Below, in pieces: positions 46,276 through 55,022 of a DNA stretch of 64,000 nt. The first letter of the stretch is position 1. The number at the start of each line of letters is the position of its first letter. The notes under the pieces are model-generated. The model saw nothing but the letters and a program-made list of their open reading frames with translations, did no database searches and was not told the origin of the DNA. The position numbers were made by a program, and so were the translations under genes. The DNA is from Bradyrhizobium sp. 1(2017) (GTDB taxonomy: Bacteria; Pseudomonadota; Alphaproteobacteria; Rhizobiales; Xanthobacteraceae), in contig NZ_CP050022.2 in NCBI RefSeq assembly GCF_011602485.2, forward strand, positions 5,848,001-5,912,000, given 5' to 3'.

Positions 46276-46293
46276 GTTATGTTATAACATTAC
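46276..46293. promoter_or_regulatory. Zur-like palindrome upstream of the COG0523 gene
   Basis: GTTATGTTATAACATTAC is an 18-bp palindrome with a single mismatched pair, 71 bp before the GTPase start. The core ATGTTATAACAT is perfect. It closely resembles zinc-uptake-regulator boxes that I know from alphaproteobacteria, and further TTACATTACAT half-sites follow. It predicts derepression in zinc limitation. Confidence 0.7.
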
Positions 46294-46364
46294 ATTACAT
46301 CAACCGAAAATGCCCAGTCCCAAGCGCCGCCGCCCTATCCCCTTGAAAAGGCTCTTCGATCTCC

Positions 46365-47570
46365 ATGCACAAACTCCCCGTCACCGTCTTGTCCGGCTTC
46401 CTCGGGGCTGGAAAGACCACTTTGCTGAACCACGTCCTGAACAATCGGCACGGCCTGAAAGTCGCGGTGATCGTCAACGACATGAGCGAGGTGAACATCG
46501 ATGCGGATCTGGTTCGCGATGGCGGTGCGAATCTGTCCCGGACCGATGAGAAGCTCGTCGAGATGACCAACGGCTGCATCTGCTGCACGCTGCGGGACGA
46601 TCTGTTGAAGGAGGTCCGTGCGCTCTCCGAACACGGGCGCTTCGATTACCTGCTGATCGAATCGACGGGGATCTCCGAGCCGCTGCCGGTCGCGGCGACC
46701 TTCGATTTTCGCTCCGAAGACGGCACAAGCCTTTCCGACGTGGCGCGTCTCGACACCATGGTGACCGTGGTCGACGCCGTGAACCTGCTCAAGGACTATT
46801 CGTCGACGGATTTCCTGGAGCAGCGTGGCGAAGCCCTCGACAACGACAAGCGCACGCTGGTCGATCTCCTCGTCGAGCAGATCGAATTTGCCGATGTGAT
46901 CGTCCTGAACAAGGTCGATGACGCCTCGCCCGAGCAGCGCGAGGCCGCACGCAAGATCATCCGCGCCCTCAATCCCGAAGCGGACTTGATCGAAGCCAAT
47001 CACAGCCGGGTCGCATTCGACCGAATTCTCGACACCGGCCGATTCGACTTCGAAAAGGCGCAGGCGCATCCACTCTGGTACAAGGAGCTCTACGGCTTTG
47101 CCGATCACGTGCCGGAAACGGAAGAGTACGGCGTGAGGAACTTCGTCTACCGCGCGCGCCGGCCGTTCGACCCCGCCAAGTTCGACCAATTCATCAAGGA
47201 GCCCTGGCCCGGCGTCATTCGCGCCAAGGGGCACTTCTGGCTTGCGACCCGGCCGCAATGGCTGGGTGAAATCAGCCAGGCCGGTTCGATCATTCGCACC
47301 GAAGCCCTTGGATTCTGGTGGGCCAGCGTGCCGGCCGAACGATGGCCGGACGATCCCTTCTGGCGGAAGAAACTCCGGCAAAACTGGAGCAGCATCTATG
47401 GCGATCGCCGTCAAGAAATCGTGTTCATCGGCGCGGGCATGGACGAAAGCTCGATCCGGGCCCGCCTGGACGCGTGTCTCGTCACGGGAAAGCCTGCCAT
47501 GAACGTTGCGGAATGGGCAAAGCTTGCAGACCCGTTTCCGACATGGCGACGCGCGCACGAAGCAGCCTGA
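46365..47570 (+). CDS. COG0523 GTP-dependent metallochaperone (ZagA/CobW-like)
   Basis: 401 residues. G3E-family GTPase: Walker [10 protein letters not shown] (residues 11-19), the metal-binding CICC in [19 protein letters not shown] and NKVD for base recognition, and a C-terminal domain with REALGFWW-like sequence ([12 protein letters not shown]). Family members deliver zinc or related metals to client enzymes. The Zur-like box upstream points to a zinc-allocation role in zinc starvation rather than cobalamin or nitrile hydratase maturation. Length is typical. Confidence 0.92.
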   Translation: MHKLPVTVLSGFLGAGKTTLLNHVLNNRHGLKVAVIVNDMSEVNIDADLVRDGGANLSRTDEKLVEMTNGCICCTLRDDLLKEVRALSEHGRFDYLLIESTGISEPLPVAATFDFRSEDGTSLSDVARLDTMVTVVDAVNLLKDYSSTDFLEQRGEALDNDKRTLVDLLVEQIEFADVIVLNKVDDASPEQREAARKIIRALNPEADLIEANHSRVAFDRILDTGRFDFEKAQAHPLWYKELYGFADHVPETEEYGVRNFVYRARRPFDPAKFDQFIKEPWPGVIRAKGHFWLATRPQWLGEISQAGSIIRTEALGFWWASVPAERWPDDPFWRKKLRQNWSSIYGDRRQEIVFIGAGMDESSIRARLDACLVTGKPAMNVAEWAKLADPFPTWRRAHEAA

Positions 47571-47584
47571 CGACGGGAGCCGAC

Positions 47585-47773
47585 ATGGGTGACATCATTC
47601 GACTTGTCCCGAAATCCGAGCTCGAGCGGCTTCGTCTCATTCGGGAAGCTCGCGCGATCTACGACAGCATATTCCCGCCAACTGTTATGGCCAGTGAGCA
47701 GCCATTTGGTTCAGCACGAAGCGCGCAAGGCTCATCCGATTCCATCAAGAAATCCACGCGCGAAGGCGACTGA
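47585..47773 (+). CDS. Small hypothetical protein
   Basis: 62 residues, starting MGDIIRLVPKSELERLRLIREARAIYDSIFP. The first half looks like a charged helix; the second half is Ser-rich and disordered. GGGAG is placed correctly before the ATG, 14 bp after the GTPase stop, so it is probably co-transcribed with the metallochaperone. There are no cysteine or histidine clusters for metal binding. Function unknown. Confidence 0.65.
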   Translation: MGDIIRLVPKSELERLRLIREARAIYDSIFPPTVMASEQPFGSARSAQGSSDSIKKSTREGD

Positions 47774-47903
47774 CGAAGATCCTCGCGTCGTGGTTACCGT
47801 GCTTCGGCAATCGTGGAACCGCTGGCTGTGAAGTGGCTCACATCGCGCGAGCCAATCTCGATGTATCCGTCGTGTCGGGTGGACATGGCAGACGGAGATG
47901 CGC

Positions 47904-48107
47904 ATGAAACGCCTAACGCTCTCGCTCATTGCAGCATTGCTTGTCGCTGGTACGGCCACCAGCATGCTCAGATCGCACGTTCTGTTCCACTACGGTCGAA
48001 GCGACATGCCTTCCATCCAGGAACTGCAGACAGGTCAGGCCAGCAAGCTTCCTGAACAGGAGATGCAGGACCGCTCAGTCTTGTTTGCGAAGGAAACGGC
48101 CCAATAG
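47904..48107 (+). CDS. Small exported hypothetical protein
   Basis: 67 residues. A hydrophobic N-terminal segment (MKRLTLSLIAALLVAGTATSML) looks like a signal peptide or anchor; the remainder is polar (SIQELQTGQASKLPEQEMQDRSVLFAKETAQ). GGAG lies six bases before the ATG at 47904; an in-frame ATG two codons earlier is too close to it. It ends 30 bp before the convergent cytochrome b subunit of formate dehydrogenase. Function unknown. Confidence 0.6.
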   Translation: MKRLTLSLIAALLVAGTATSMLRSHVLFHYGRSDMPSIQELQTGQASKLPEQEMQDRSVLFAKETAQ

Positions 48108-48137
48108 AGCGGGCCGTCGCTTTCCAGGCCGTCCGTG

Positions 48138-49139
48138 CTACTCGGCTGCCGCGGTCGCCGGTCGAGGCCGCCCGTCGTTCGGACCCGTTCGCGCCTTCTG
48201 CTCGTCGAGCCAGAGGCTGTGGTGCTCGCGGGCCCAGTTGACGTCGACCTCGCCCGAGCCCATGGCCTCGAATGCACCTTCCATTCCGATGGTGCCGATA
48301 TAGATGTGCCCGATCATCGCCGCGACGAACAGCACCGCGACGATGGAGTGAACGATCTGGGCCATTTGCATGCCTTCGATTCCCGTGCCGTAGAACGGGA
48401 ACATCAGCGCATAGCCGCTCGCCGCGACGAGCGCGCCGCCGATCACGACGATCCAGTAGATCATCTTCTGACCGCCATTGAAGCGGTAGGCCGGCGGATG
48501 ATCATGCCCGATGATTCCGCCGCCGCGCTTGGCCCATTCGACATCCACCTTGTTCGGGATATTGCCGCCGATCCACATCAGGAAGATCAGGACGACGCCA
48601 AGGGTGAACGGGAAGCTCAGATAGTTATGGGCGTACTTTCCCCATTGCGACCATTCCGAGAAAGCCTCGAAGCCGATCAAGGGCAGCAGCAACGGCCGAC
48701 CGAACGTGATGTTGAGCCCGGAGATGGCCAGCACGATGAAGCAGGTCGCGGTCAGCCAGTGCACGAACCGCTCAAATGCGTTGAAGCGCACGATGGTTCG
48801 GCCCGACCGTCCGGCCTGGAGGCGAACCATCCCGACGGTGAGATAAAAGATCACGACGGCCGCGATCATCCCGAGGATGGCGATGCCGCCGATCCAACGC
48901 AGCGTCACATCGCGGAATTCCCGCCATTCCCGCCCCTGCGGCTGCTCGAGAACACCGGAGCGCTGATCGGGAATGCTGACGCGTCCCTGGATCCGGTTCA
49001 GCTCCTGCAGGAGCTGCTGCTCCTTGACCGAGCTTGCGGTCGGATTGACTTGCTGAGCGCTCGCAGGCGCCGCCGCCACCAGGACAAGCAGCGCCCAAGC
49101 TCCCAACGCCAGACGAATGAACCTTCCAAACGATGCCAT
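48138..49139 (-). CDS. Formate dehydrogenase cytochrome b subunit (gamma)
   Basis: 333 residues. Signal peptide (ALLVLVAAAPASAQ), a periplasmic stretch, then membrane helices of the FdnI/FdoI cytochrome b556 type: IAILGMIAAVVIFYLTVGMV, FVHWLTATCFIVLAISGLNI, YLSFPFTLGVVLIFLMWIGG, MIYWIVVIGGALVAASGYAL and IVHSIVAVLFVAAMIGHIYI, with histidines positioned for heme. It passes electrons from the iron-sulfur subunit to quinone. GGAGAGGA precedes the ATG. It is 40 bp downstream of the beta subunit and ends the operon. Confidence 0.93.
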   Translation of the reverse strand: MASFGRFIRLALGAWALLVLVAAAPASAQQVNPTASSVKEQQLLQELNRIQGRVSIPDQRSGVLEQPQGREWREFRDVTLRWIGGIAILGMIAAVVIFYLTVGMVRLQAGRSGRTIVRFNAFERFVHWLTATCFIVLAISGLNITFGRPLLLPLIGFEAFSEWSQWGKYAHNYLSFPFTLGVVLIFLMWIGGNIPNKVDVEWAKRGGGIIGHDHPPAYRFNGGQKMIYWIVVIGGALVAASGYALMFPFYGTGIEGMQMAQIVHSIVAVLFVAAMIGHIYIGTIGMEGAFEAMGSGEVDVNWAREHHSLWLDEQKARTGPNDGRPRPATAAAE

Positions 49140-49179
49140 CACGTCCTCTCCGGTATTGCGCGCCCGTCCGGTCGCCACG

Positions 49180-49776
49180 TCAGGACTCGATCGACTCGCG
49201 ATAGGCGGTCTTCCAGCCCCATGCACCCGAGCCGTAGCCGCGCTTCGTGACGCGCTCCTTGTAGATCTGGGCAATGATCTCGCCGTCGCCGGCAAGCAAC
49301 GACTTGGTCGAGCACATCTCGGCACACAGCGGCAGCTTGCCTTCGGCCAGCCGGTTCGCGCCGTATTTCTCGTATTCCTCCTTGCTGCCGTCAGCCTCCG
49401 GTCCGCCGGCGCAATAGGTGCATTTGTCCATCTTGCCGCGCGAGCCGAAATTCCCGACCTTCGGATATTGCGGCGCACCGAACGGACAGGCGTAGAAGCA
49501 ATAGCCGCAACCGATGCAGAGATCCTTGGAGTGCAGCACCACGGCATCGGCGGTGGTGTAGAAGCAGTTCACCGGGCACACCGCCGCGCACGGCGCGTCG
49601 GTGCAGTGCATGCAGGCCATCGAGATCGAGCGCTCGCCCGGCTTGCCGTCATTGATGGTGACGACGCGGCGCCGGTTGATGCCCCAGGGCACCTCGTGCT
49701 CGTTCTTGCAGGCGGTGACGCAGGCGTTGCACTCGATGCAGCGATCAGCGTCGCAGAGAAATTTCATCCGAGCCAT
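49180..49776 (-). CDS. fdh3B: Formate dehydrogenase iron-sulfur subunit (FDH3 beta type)
   Basis: 198 residues with four 4Fe-4S cysteine sets: CDADRCIECNACVTACK, CMHCTDAPCAAVCPVNC, CIGCGYCFYACPFG and CTYCAGG...C. It carries electrons from the molybdenum subunit to the cytochrome b subunit. It lacks the C-terminal membrane anchor of E. coli FdnH, which agrees with the shorter FDH3 class. The ATG follows GAGGAG, and the gene lies 13 bp after the catalytic subunit. Confidence 0.93.
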   Translation of the reverse strand: MARMKFLCDADRCIECNACVTACKNEHEVPWGINRRRVVTINDGKPGERSISMACMHCTDAPCAAVCPVNCFYTTADAVVLHSKDLCIGCGYCFYACPFGAPQYPKVGNFGSRGKMDKCTYCAGGPEADGSKEEYEKYGANRLAEGKLPLCAEMCSTKSLLAGDGEIIAQIYKERVTKRGYGSGAWGWKTAYRESIES

Positions 49777-49789
49777 ATGCGTGCTCCTC

Positions 49790-52732
49790 TCAGGCTGCGA
49801 CGATCTGACAAAGCGTGACCTTCGGCTCCTGCATGCCCGTCGCGGGATCGTAGCCGTAACTCGTAATCGTGTTGGCGCTCTCGCCCAGCACGATCGGGTC
49901 GGTGCCGGCGGGATAGTTCTTTCGCAAATCGGCGCCACCGAGCCAGCCGCCGAAATGGAACGGCATCCAGGCGACGCCCTTGCCGACGCGTTCGGTCACG
50001 AGCGCCTTCATCCTGGCCCGCGCGTTGTTCTCGGCGCCGCTCACCCAGACCCAGCCGCCGTCCTTGATGCCGCGATCGGCGGCATCGGCCGGACTGATCT
50101 CGATGAACATGTCCTGCTGCAACTCCGCGAGCCACGGGTTGGTGCGCGTCTCTTCGCCGCCGCCCTCGTACTCCACCAGCCGGCCGGAGGAGAGGATGAG
50201 CGGGAACTGCTTTGCGATCCCCTTCTCGACCGCCGCCTTCTGAACGGAGAAGCCGATATTGGGCAGTCGGAACTGCTTGGCGTCGGGCAGTGTCGGATAT
50301 TTTTCCACCAGGTCGACGCGCGGCGTGTAGATCGGTTCGCGGTGCACCGGGATCGGATCCGGCAGACCGAATGCATTCATGCGCGCCTTGCCGTTGCCGA
50401 ACGGCACGCAGCCGTGCTTCAGCGCGACGCGCTGGATGCCGCCCGAGAGGTCGGTCGCCCAGGACACCGCATCGGGATTGGCCGGATTGACCCGCTGGAT
50501 GGTTGCCATTTCAGCTTCGGTGAGATCCGTGTCCCAACCGAGCTTCTTCAGGCTCGCCAGCGTGAATTCGGGGTAGCCGTCCTCGATTTCCGAGCCCTTG
50601 GAGAAGGACTTGTCGGCAAGCAGGCTCACTTTCCGCGTCGTCCCGTCCGGCAGCTTTTCCTCGCGCTCGATGCCGAACCGCGGCCGGAACGCGCCGCCGC
50701 CGTCCATCACATGCAGATTGTTGTTGTAGAGCAGCGCCGATCCCGGATGCTTGACCTCAGGCGAGCCCCAGCACGGCCACGGCAGGCCGTAATAGTCGCC
50801 GCCGACTTCCGGGTCGTCCTTGGGCGCGCGCATCGTCACCAGATCGAACTTGTTCTGGTTCTTCATGTGCGCCTTGATGCGCTCCGGCGACTGGCCGCAA
50901 TAGCCGGTCGACCAGCTTCCGCGGTTGATCTCGCGCAGCACGTCTTCAGCGACGGGAAGATTGTTCTCGACCTTGATGTTCTTGAACATCTTGTCGGCGA
51001 AGCCGAACTTCTTCGCCATCAGATAGATGACCTCGAGATCGTCCTTGGACTCGAAGATCGGCTTGACGATCTGTTCACCCCACTGCATCGAGCGATTGGA
51101 GGCGACGCGCGACCCCACGCACTCGAACTGCGTTGCCACGGGCAGGATGTAGACGCCGTCCTTGCGTCCCGCCTCCACGGCCAAAGAAGCCCAGGTCGTC
51201 GGATGCGGATCTGCGATCACCAGCAGGTCCAGCGCCTTCAGACCCTTCATCGACTCCGGAATGCGGGTGATGCTGTTGCTGGCATGGCCTTGCACGAAGA
51301 CAGCCTTGACGTTGTCCTTCTGTGCGACATCGGCCTTCGGCAGCAGCGCGGCATCGAACCAGCGTGTCAGCGGGATGCCTGGCGTCTCCATCTGCTTCTT
51401 CTCGTCGAAGCGGGATACGAGATAGTCGTATTCGACTTCCCAGACCCGCGACCAGTGCTTCCAGGCGCCTTCCGCAAGGCCGTAGTAGAACGGCAGCGTC
51501 ACGATATCGAGGCCGACGTCGGTTGCGCCCTGGACGTTGTCGTGGCCGCGCAGGATGTTGGCGCCGGCGCCGGCCTTGCCGATATTGCCGGTCATCAGCA
51601 GGGCGATGCAGCTCGCCCGCACATTGGCGGTGCCGACCGTGTGCTGGGTCTGGCCCATGCACCAGATGATGGTCGCGGGCTTGACCGTCGCAAACATCTT
51701 GGCGACGCGCTCGAGCTGGGCTGCGGGCACGCCGGTGACGCGTTCGACCTCCTGCGGATTCCACTTCTCGACTTCCTTGCGCAGATCGTCGAAACCGTAA
51801 ACGCGCTGGGCGATGAATTCCTTGTCTTCCCAGCCATTCTTCAGGATGTGCCACATCATGCCGTAAAGCACGGGAATGTCGGTGCCGGGACGGATCCGGA
51901 CATAGTCGGTGGCATGCGCCGCAGTGCGGGTCAGGCGCGGATCGAAGACGATGAAGTTCGCCTTGTTGAGCTCCTTGCCTTCGAGCAAATGTTGCATGCT
52001 GACGGGATGCGCTTCCGCTGCGTTGCTGCCGATGAACAGCATCGTCTTGGAGTTGCGCATATCGTTGATGCTGTTCGTCATCGCGCCATAACCCCAGGTG
52101 TTGGCGACGCCGGTAACGGTGGTGGAGTGGCAGATGCGAGCCTGATGGTCGGTGTTGTTGGTGCCCCAGAACGCGCCGAGCTTGCGGAACAGGTAGGAGC
52201 CCTCGTTGGTCATCTTGGCCGAGCCGAGCCAGTAGACGGAATCGCTGCCCGACTTCTCGCGCACCTGGAGCAGCTTGTCGCCGATCTCGTTCACCGCCGT
52301 GTCCCACGACACGCGCGTCCATTGCCCGTTCACGAGCTTCATCGGATAGCGCAAACGGCGATCGCTGTGCACGAGCTCGCGCACCGAAGCGCCCTTGGCG
52401 CAATGGGAGCCACGATTGATCGGGGAATCCCAGCTCGGCTCCTGCCCGATCCAGACTCCATTGAGCACTTCCGCCGTGACGGTGCAGCCCACCGCGCAGT
52501 GCGTGCAGACGCTCTTCTTGACAACGGCGCCGGCGGCAAGCGGGCCGGCCGCGGCCGCTTCAGCCTTGCGCACGCTGCCGACCGGCATGGCCCCCAGCGC
52601 AGCGAGAGCGCCGCCGGCGAGGCCCGACCTGCGCAGGAACGTACGGCGATCAAGTCCCCCGCCCTGGCCCGCAAGGGACTCGGCAACGGAACCTCGGCGA
52701 TCGGAACGCTGATGTGTTCGCTTGATAAGCAC
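49790..52732 (-). CDS. Formate dehydrogenase catalytic subunit, Tat-exported, Cys-type
   Basis: 980 residues. Oxidises formate to CO2 at a molybdenum or tungsten bis-MGD site in the periplasm. A twin-arginine signal (LDRRTFLRRSGLAGGALAALG) lies at residues 28-48, the 4Fe-4S motif is CTHCAVGC...HCAKG, and the metal ligand is the cysteine in ARICHSTT, so this is a cysteine rather than selenocysteine enzyme. LPVATQFECVGSRVASNRSM and the C-terminal molybdopterin-binding domain (GRLVEYEGGGEETR) are present. GTG start with GGGAGG six bases upstream. Confidence 0.95.
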   Translation of the reverse strand: MLIKRTHQRSDRRGSVAESLAGQGGGLDRRTFLRRSGLAGGALAALGAMPVGSVRKAEAAAAGPLAAGAVVKKSVCTHCAVGCTVTAEVLNGVWIGQEPSWDSPINRGSHCAKGASVRELVHSDRRLRYPMKLVNGQWTRVSWDTAVNEIGDKLLQVREKSGSDSVYWLGSAKMTNEGSYLFRKLGAFWGTNNTDHQARICHSTTVTGVANTWGYGAMTNSINDMRNSKTMLFIGSNAAEAHPVSMQHLLEGKELNKANFIVFDPRLTRTAAHATDYVRIRPGTDIPVLYGMMWHILKNGWEDKEFIAQRVYGFDDLRKEVEKWNPQEVERVTGVPAAQLERVAKMFATVKPATIIWCMGQTQHTVGTANVRASCIALLMTGNIGKAGAGANILRGHDNVQGATDVGLDIVTLPFYYGLAEGAWKHWSRVWEVEYDYLVSRFDEKKQMETPGIPLTRWFDAALLPKADVAQKDNVKAVFVQGHASNSITRIPESMKGLKALDLLVIADPHPTTWASLAVEAGRKDGVYILPVATQFECVGSRVASNRSMQWGEQIVKPIFESKDDLEVIYLMAKKFGFADKMFKNIKVENNLPVAEDVLREINRGSWSTGYCGQSPERIKAHMKNQNKFDLVTMRAPKDDPEVGGDYYGLPWPCWGSPEVKHPGSALLYNNNLHVMDGGGAFRPRFGIEREEKLPDGTTRKVSLLADKSFSKGSEIEDGYPEFTLASLKKLGWDTDLTEAEMATIQRVNPANPDAVSWATDLSGGIQRVALKHGCVPFGNGKARMNAFGLPDPIPVHREPIYTPRVDLVEKYPTLPDAKQFRLPNIGFSVQKAAVEKGIAKQFPLILSSGRLVEYEGGGEETRTNPWLAELQQDMFIEISPADAADRGIKDGGWVWVSGAENNARARMKALVTERVGKGVAWMPFHFGGWLGGADLRKNYPAGTDPIVLGESANTITSYGYDPATGMQEPKVTLCQIVAA

Positions 52733-52746
52733 GGGCAGCCTCCCTC

Positions 52747-52956
52747 TCAGGCCGGATAACGATTGACGCGGTAGAACGTCTTTACGTGATCGGATTCCTT
52801 GTAGCGCGCCTTGCGCTTCTCATCGTTGTTTTCGCTGTCCGCATGCGCCGACCCGACCAACGGCGTCGCAAGCGTCGCGCCGGCGCCGACCGTGCCGATG
52901 CCGACCCGGCGAAGGAAGTCGCGGCGTCCGACCTTTGCTTTCGTCTCGTCACTCAT
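52747..52956 (-). CDS. Small twin-arginine-signal protein of formate dehydrogenase clusters
   Basis: 69 residues. A twin-arginine signal (VGRRDFLRRVGIGTVGAGATLATPLVGSAHA) makes up over half of the protein; the mature part of about 35 residues is charged and ends HVKTFYRVNRYPA. Such 'formate dehydrogenase region Tat target' peptides recur next to FDH alpha genes in proteobacteria; their role is not known, though assembly or a small structural subunit is plausible. It lies 14 bp before fdhA, with GGGAG before its ATG. Confidence 0.85.
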   Translation of the reverse strand: MSDETKAKVGRRDFLRRVGIGTVGAGATLATPLVGSAHADSENNDEKRKARYKESDHVKTFYRVNRYPA

Positions 52957-52986
52957 CGCATTTCTCCCAGGACCGACGCGCGTCGA

Positions 52987-53763
52987 TCAATTGGCGAATG
53001 TGAATGCTTCCGTCTCGATCTCGATGAAGGTGCGTCCGAGTGCCCCGACCGCGCGATAGAATCGCGCGTTGCCGGCGCTCTCCATGTCTGCGAACAGCCG
53101 CCCCATCCACGGCGACAGGTGCTTGTCGAAGAAGGCGCGCTCAGCCTCGGGCGAGGCATCCAGGCAGCCATCGGCAAGGCCCGACATGATCTCGCACAGG
53201 ATCGCGGCGTGATCCTCGGGCTCGGAATTGTTGGCAATCCGCTCGATGCCGAGCTTCGTCAGGTCGGCGCGCAGGCGCGACAGCGGTCGTTCGTTGAGAA
53301 ATCCGGTGAGATAGTAGGACGCGTAGGGAAGCAACTCGCCGCGACCGAGACCTACGAACAGATCGAAATATTCCCGCTCGACCTGACTTGGGACCGCCCC
53401 CGCGGCGGCGTCGGCGAGCACGGCATGCGCGCGTCCGAGCGGTGTTGCATCACCGGTCAATGCCGCAAGCTTCTCGAGCAATCGCTTCGACGGCGGTGCG
53501 GACAGCAACGTCGCCAGCAGCGCATATTCCTGCCCGCGCCCTGCATCGACGGGATCGATGGGCTCTGCGGGCGCGGCCCGTTCGTAGAGATCGGGTCGCA
53601 GGTCGTTGCGAGGAATTCCGGTGGCGGTTTCGACGGCAATCACCCGCTGCGCGGGTACGCGTGTCCACGTCGAGACGGAAGGCTGACTGATGCCAATTTT
53701 GCGCGCGAGCTGAGCAATGCCGCCTGCGGCATCGATCGCGCGCTCAAGCCCGTCATCACGCAC
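52987..53763 (-). CDS. HTH-TorD fusion: formate dehydrogenase maturation chaperone with DNA-binding domain
   Basis: 258 residues. Residues 1-60 read as a YdaS/Cro-type helix-turn-helix (LERAIDAAGGIAQLARKIGISQPSVSTW...ETATGIPRNDLRPDLY). From about residue 75 a TorD/DmsD-like helical chaperone domain follows (ALLATLLSAPPSKRLLEKL, EYFDLFVGLGRGELLPYASYYLTG, DHAAILCEIMSGL, HLSPWMGRLFADM). The chaperone part should bind the Tat signal of the catalytic subunit; the HTH would let the same protein regulate transcription. GTG start with GGAGG five bases upstream. It lies 30 bp before the small Tat gene. Confidence 0.88.
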   Translation of the reverse strand: MRDDGLERAIDAAGGIAQLARKIGISQPSVSTWTRVPAQRVIAVETATGIPRNDLRPDLYERAAPAEPIDPVDAGRGQEYALLATLLSAPPSKRLLEKLAALTGDATPLGRAHAVLADAAAGAVPSQVEREYFDLFVGLGRGELLPYASYYLTGFLNERPLSRLRADLTKLGIERIANNSEPEDHAAILCEIMSGLADGCLDASPEAERAFFDKHLSPWMGRLFADMESAGNARFYRAVGALGRTFIEIETEAFTFAN

Positions 53764-53837
53764 GTGGACCTCCCATCCAAGAGTCCCGTCTGCTGATTAT
53801 TGCTTTTCTAACAAAGCACTAAGGAGAAGGTAATCCC

Positions 53838-53850
53838 GGTTCCGCGAACC
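53838..53850. promoter_or_regulatory. Short palindrome in the gap upstream of the HTH-TorD gene
   Basis: GGTTC-CGC-GAACC, a perfect 5-bp inverted repeat with a three-base spacer, 75 bp upstream of the HTH-TorD start, in the 135-bp gap 53764-53898. This is the only sizeable gap inside the cluster, so an internal promoter is likely. It is a candidate operator, possibly for the HTH domain itself; this is speculative. Confidence 0.3.
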
Positions 53851-53898
53851 GTCAATCGCCCGCCCATAGCCCCGGCCTATAGTCTTTGGTCGTGCTGC

Positions 53899-54510
53899 TT
53901 AGCGCGGCAGTGCACCACCGTGCGTACGCGGCCTGGCGGGCTCGGCAAGTTCCGCAGATCTATCCGCCATCGTCGGTTGCGCTGCAGCAGGGATCGGCGG
54001 CTGTTCCGCCTCGACCGGCGGCTCGACGACATCGGATACGGCTGGCGCATCGGCCCGATGCAATTGCGCCGAAGAATCCGCTGTTTCAATCGACGCTTCG
54101 GGGAGAGATTGGGCCACCTCGCGCACCCCACCGACGATGCGCTCGACGAGTGCGGCCAGTTCCTCGGAGGAACAATCCAATGGCCCAAAACCCGGCATCG
54201 CGGTCGGATCGTTGAAGTCCCACGCATTCTCCGCAAGCCCGACGAAGTCGCGAATGGCGGGATCGGCCGCCCAAGCGCGGCGAAGAGCCGCACGACCCAG
54301 CTCCTGCGGAATCCCCTTGCGCAGGAACGCGGTGATGTCGGTCGCAGCATTGATCTCATCGATCGACGGCAGGCTCGAGAGATCGATCTCGCTCTCGTTG
54401 TCCTTGACCTCGGCAGGAGGCGCAGGCGGCGCCACAGCAGGCTTCGCCGGCTCCGCTCGCGCCTCGCGCTTGCGGCGGGACCAACGGGCAAGGAACTCCT
54501 CCTCACTCAT
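53899..54510 (-). CDS. DUF3306-type formate dehydrogenase accessory protein
   Basis: 203 residues. It begins with the characteristic FLARWSRRKREAR and continues with a Pro/Ala-rich linker, DLSSLPSIDEINAATDITAFLRKGIPQELGRAALRRAWAADPAIRDFVGLAENAWDFNDPTAMPGFGPL, then a low-complexity acidic and Pro-rich C-terminus. I recognise it as the DUF3306 family, found beside molybdenum formate dehydrogenases. Function unknown; an assembly factor is the usual guess. The start overlaps the preceding stop by four bases. Confidence 0.85.
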   Translation of the reverse strand: MSEEEFLARWSRRKREARAEPAKPAVAPPAPPAEVKDNESEIDLSSLPSIDEINAATDITAFLRKGIPQELGRAALRRAWAADPAIRDFVGLAENAWDFNDPTAMPGFGPLDCSSEELAALVERIVGGVREVAQSLPEASIETADSSAQLHRADAPAVSDVVEPPVEAEQPPIPAAAQPTMADRSAELAEPARPRTHGGALPR

Positions 54511-55022
54511 TCGTGTCCGCCCTCGTGCTCGCGTCGCGCCAGCGCCTCCGGGTCGGCGCGGCGCCGCTTGCGTTTGACGAATTCCCGCTCGACATGGTGC
54601 TCGGCCACGAAGCTTTCAATTGCCTCGCGCAGCATCTCCGGCATCGGCACGGCTTCGACGAGATTGTCGGCGGCTTCGGTAAAGCCCTCGCCCTCCGCGG
54701 GATCGGCGGTCACCGCGGCGACCGCATAGGGCCAGGCGCCTTCCGAAGGCGAGAGCACGGTCCATATGCTCGGATTGCCGGAGGCGAGATTGTCACGATA
54801 GCGCGCCGTCTCGGACGGATAGAGATCCACGGTCGCACGTCCGGCGTAGAACAGGGTCGAGCCGTCCTGCTCGCGAAGCACGGTCCAGGGGCGCGTGTCC
54901 GGCTCGTCCGGCAGGACGGCGATGGCACGCCAGACGAAATCGACCCAGGGCGAGTCGGCCTTGCCCCGCTCGACCACGACACCCACGGCGATCGACAGTA
55001 AAGGCCGCGCTGCCGGGCTCAT
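54507..55022 (-). CDS. DUF3305-type formate dehydrogenase accessory protein
   Basis: 171 residues. Contains VGVVVERGKADSPWVDFVWRAIAVLPDEPDTRPWTVL, FYAGRATVDLYPSETARYRDNL and NPSIWTVL, as in the DUF3305 family, and a basic C-terminal region (FVKRKRRRADPEALARREHEGGHE). It always appears with the DUF3306 partner in such clusters as far as I recall. Four-base overlaps with both neighbours show tight co-translation. No signal peptide, so cytoplasmic. Role unknown. Confidence 0.85.
   Translation of the reverse strand: MSPAARPLLSIAVGVVVERGKADSPWVDFVWRAIAVLPDEPDTRPWTVLREQDGSTLFYAGRATVDLYPSETARYRDNLASGNPSIWTVLSPSEGAWPYAVAAVTADPAEGEGFTEAADNLVEAVPMPEMLREAIESFVAEHHVEREFVKRKRRRADPEALARREHEGGHE

Noticed and set aside
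51900..52200. Selenocysteine-type formate dehydrogenase
   Set aside because: The metal-ligand codon is cysteine in ARICHSTT and the frame is open throughout; no in-frame TGA or SECIS-like need arises.
49601..52759. A 1052-codon open frame on the plus strand
   Set aside because: It lies opposite the formate dehydrogenase catalytic and iron-sulfur genes, whose motifs are unmistakable. The plus-strand translation is rich in Arg, His, Asp and Ala with no domain; it is an artefact of high GC.
53808..53823. CTAAC followed by CTAAG in the gap upstream of HTH-TorD
   Set aside because: Spacing is 11 rather than 10 bp, the second unit is degenerate and the orientation is opposite to the downstream gene, unlike the five accepted sites.
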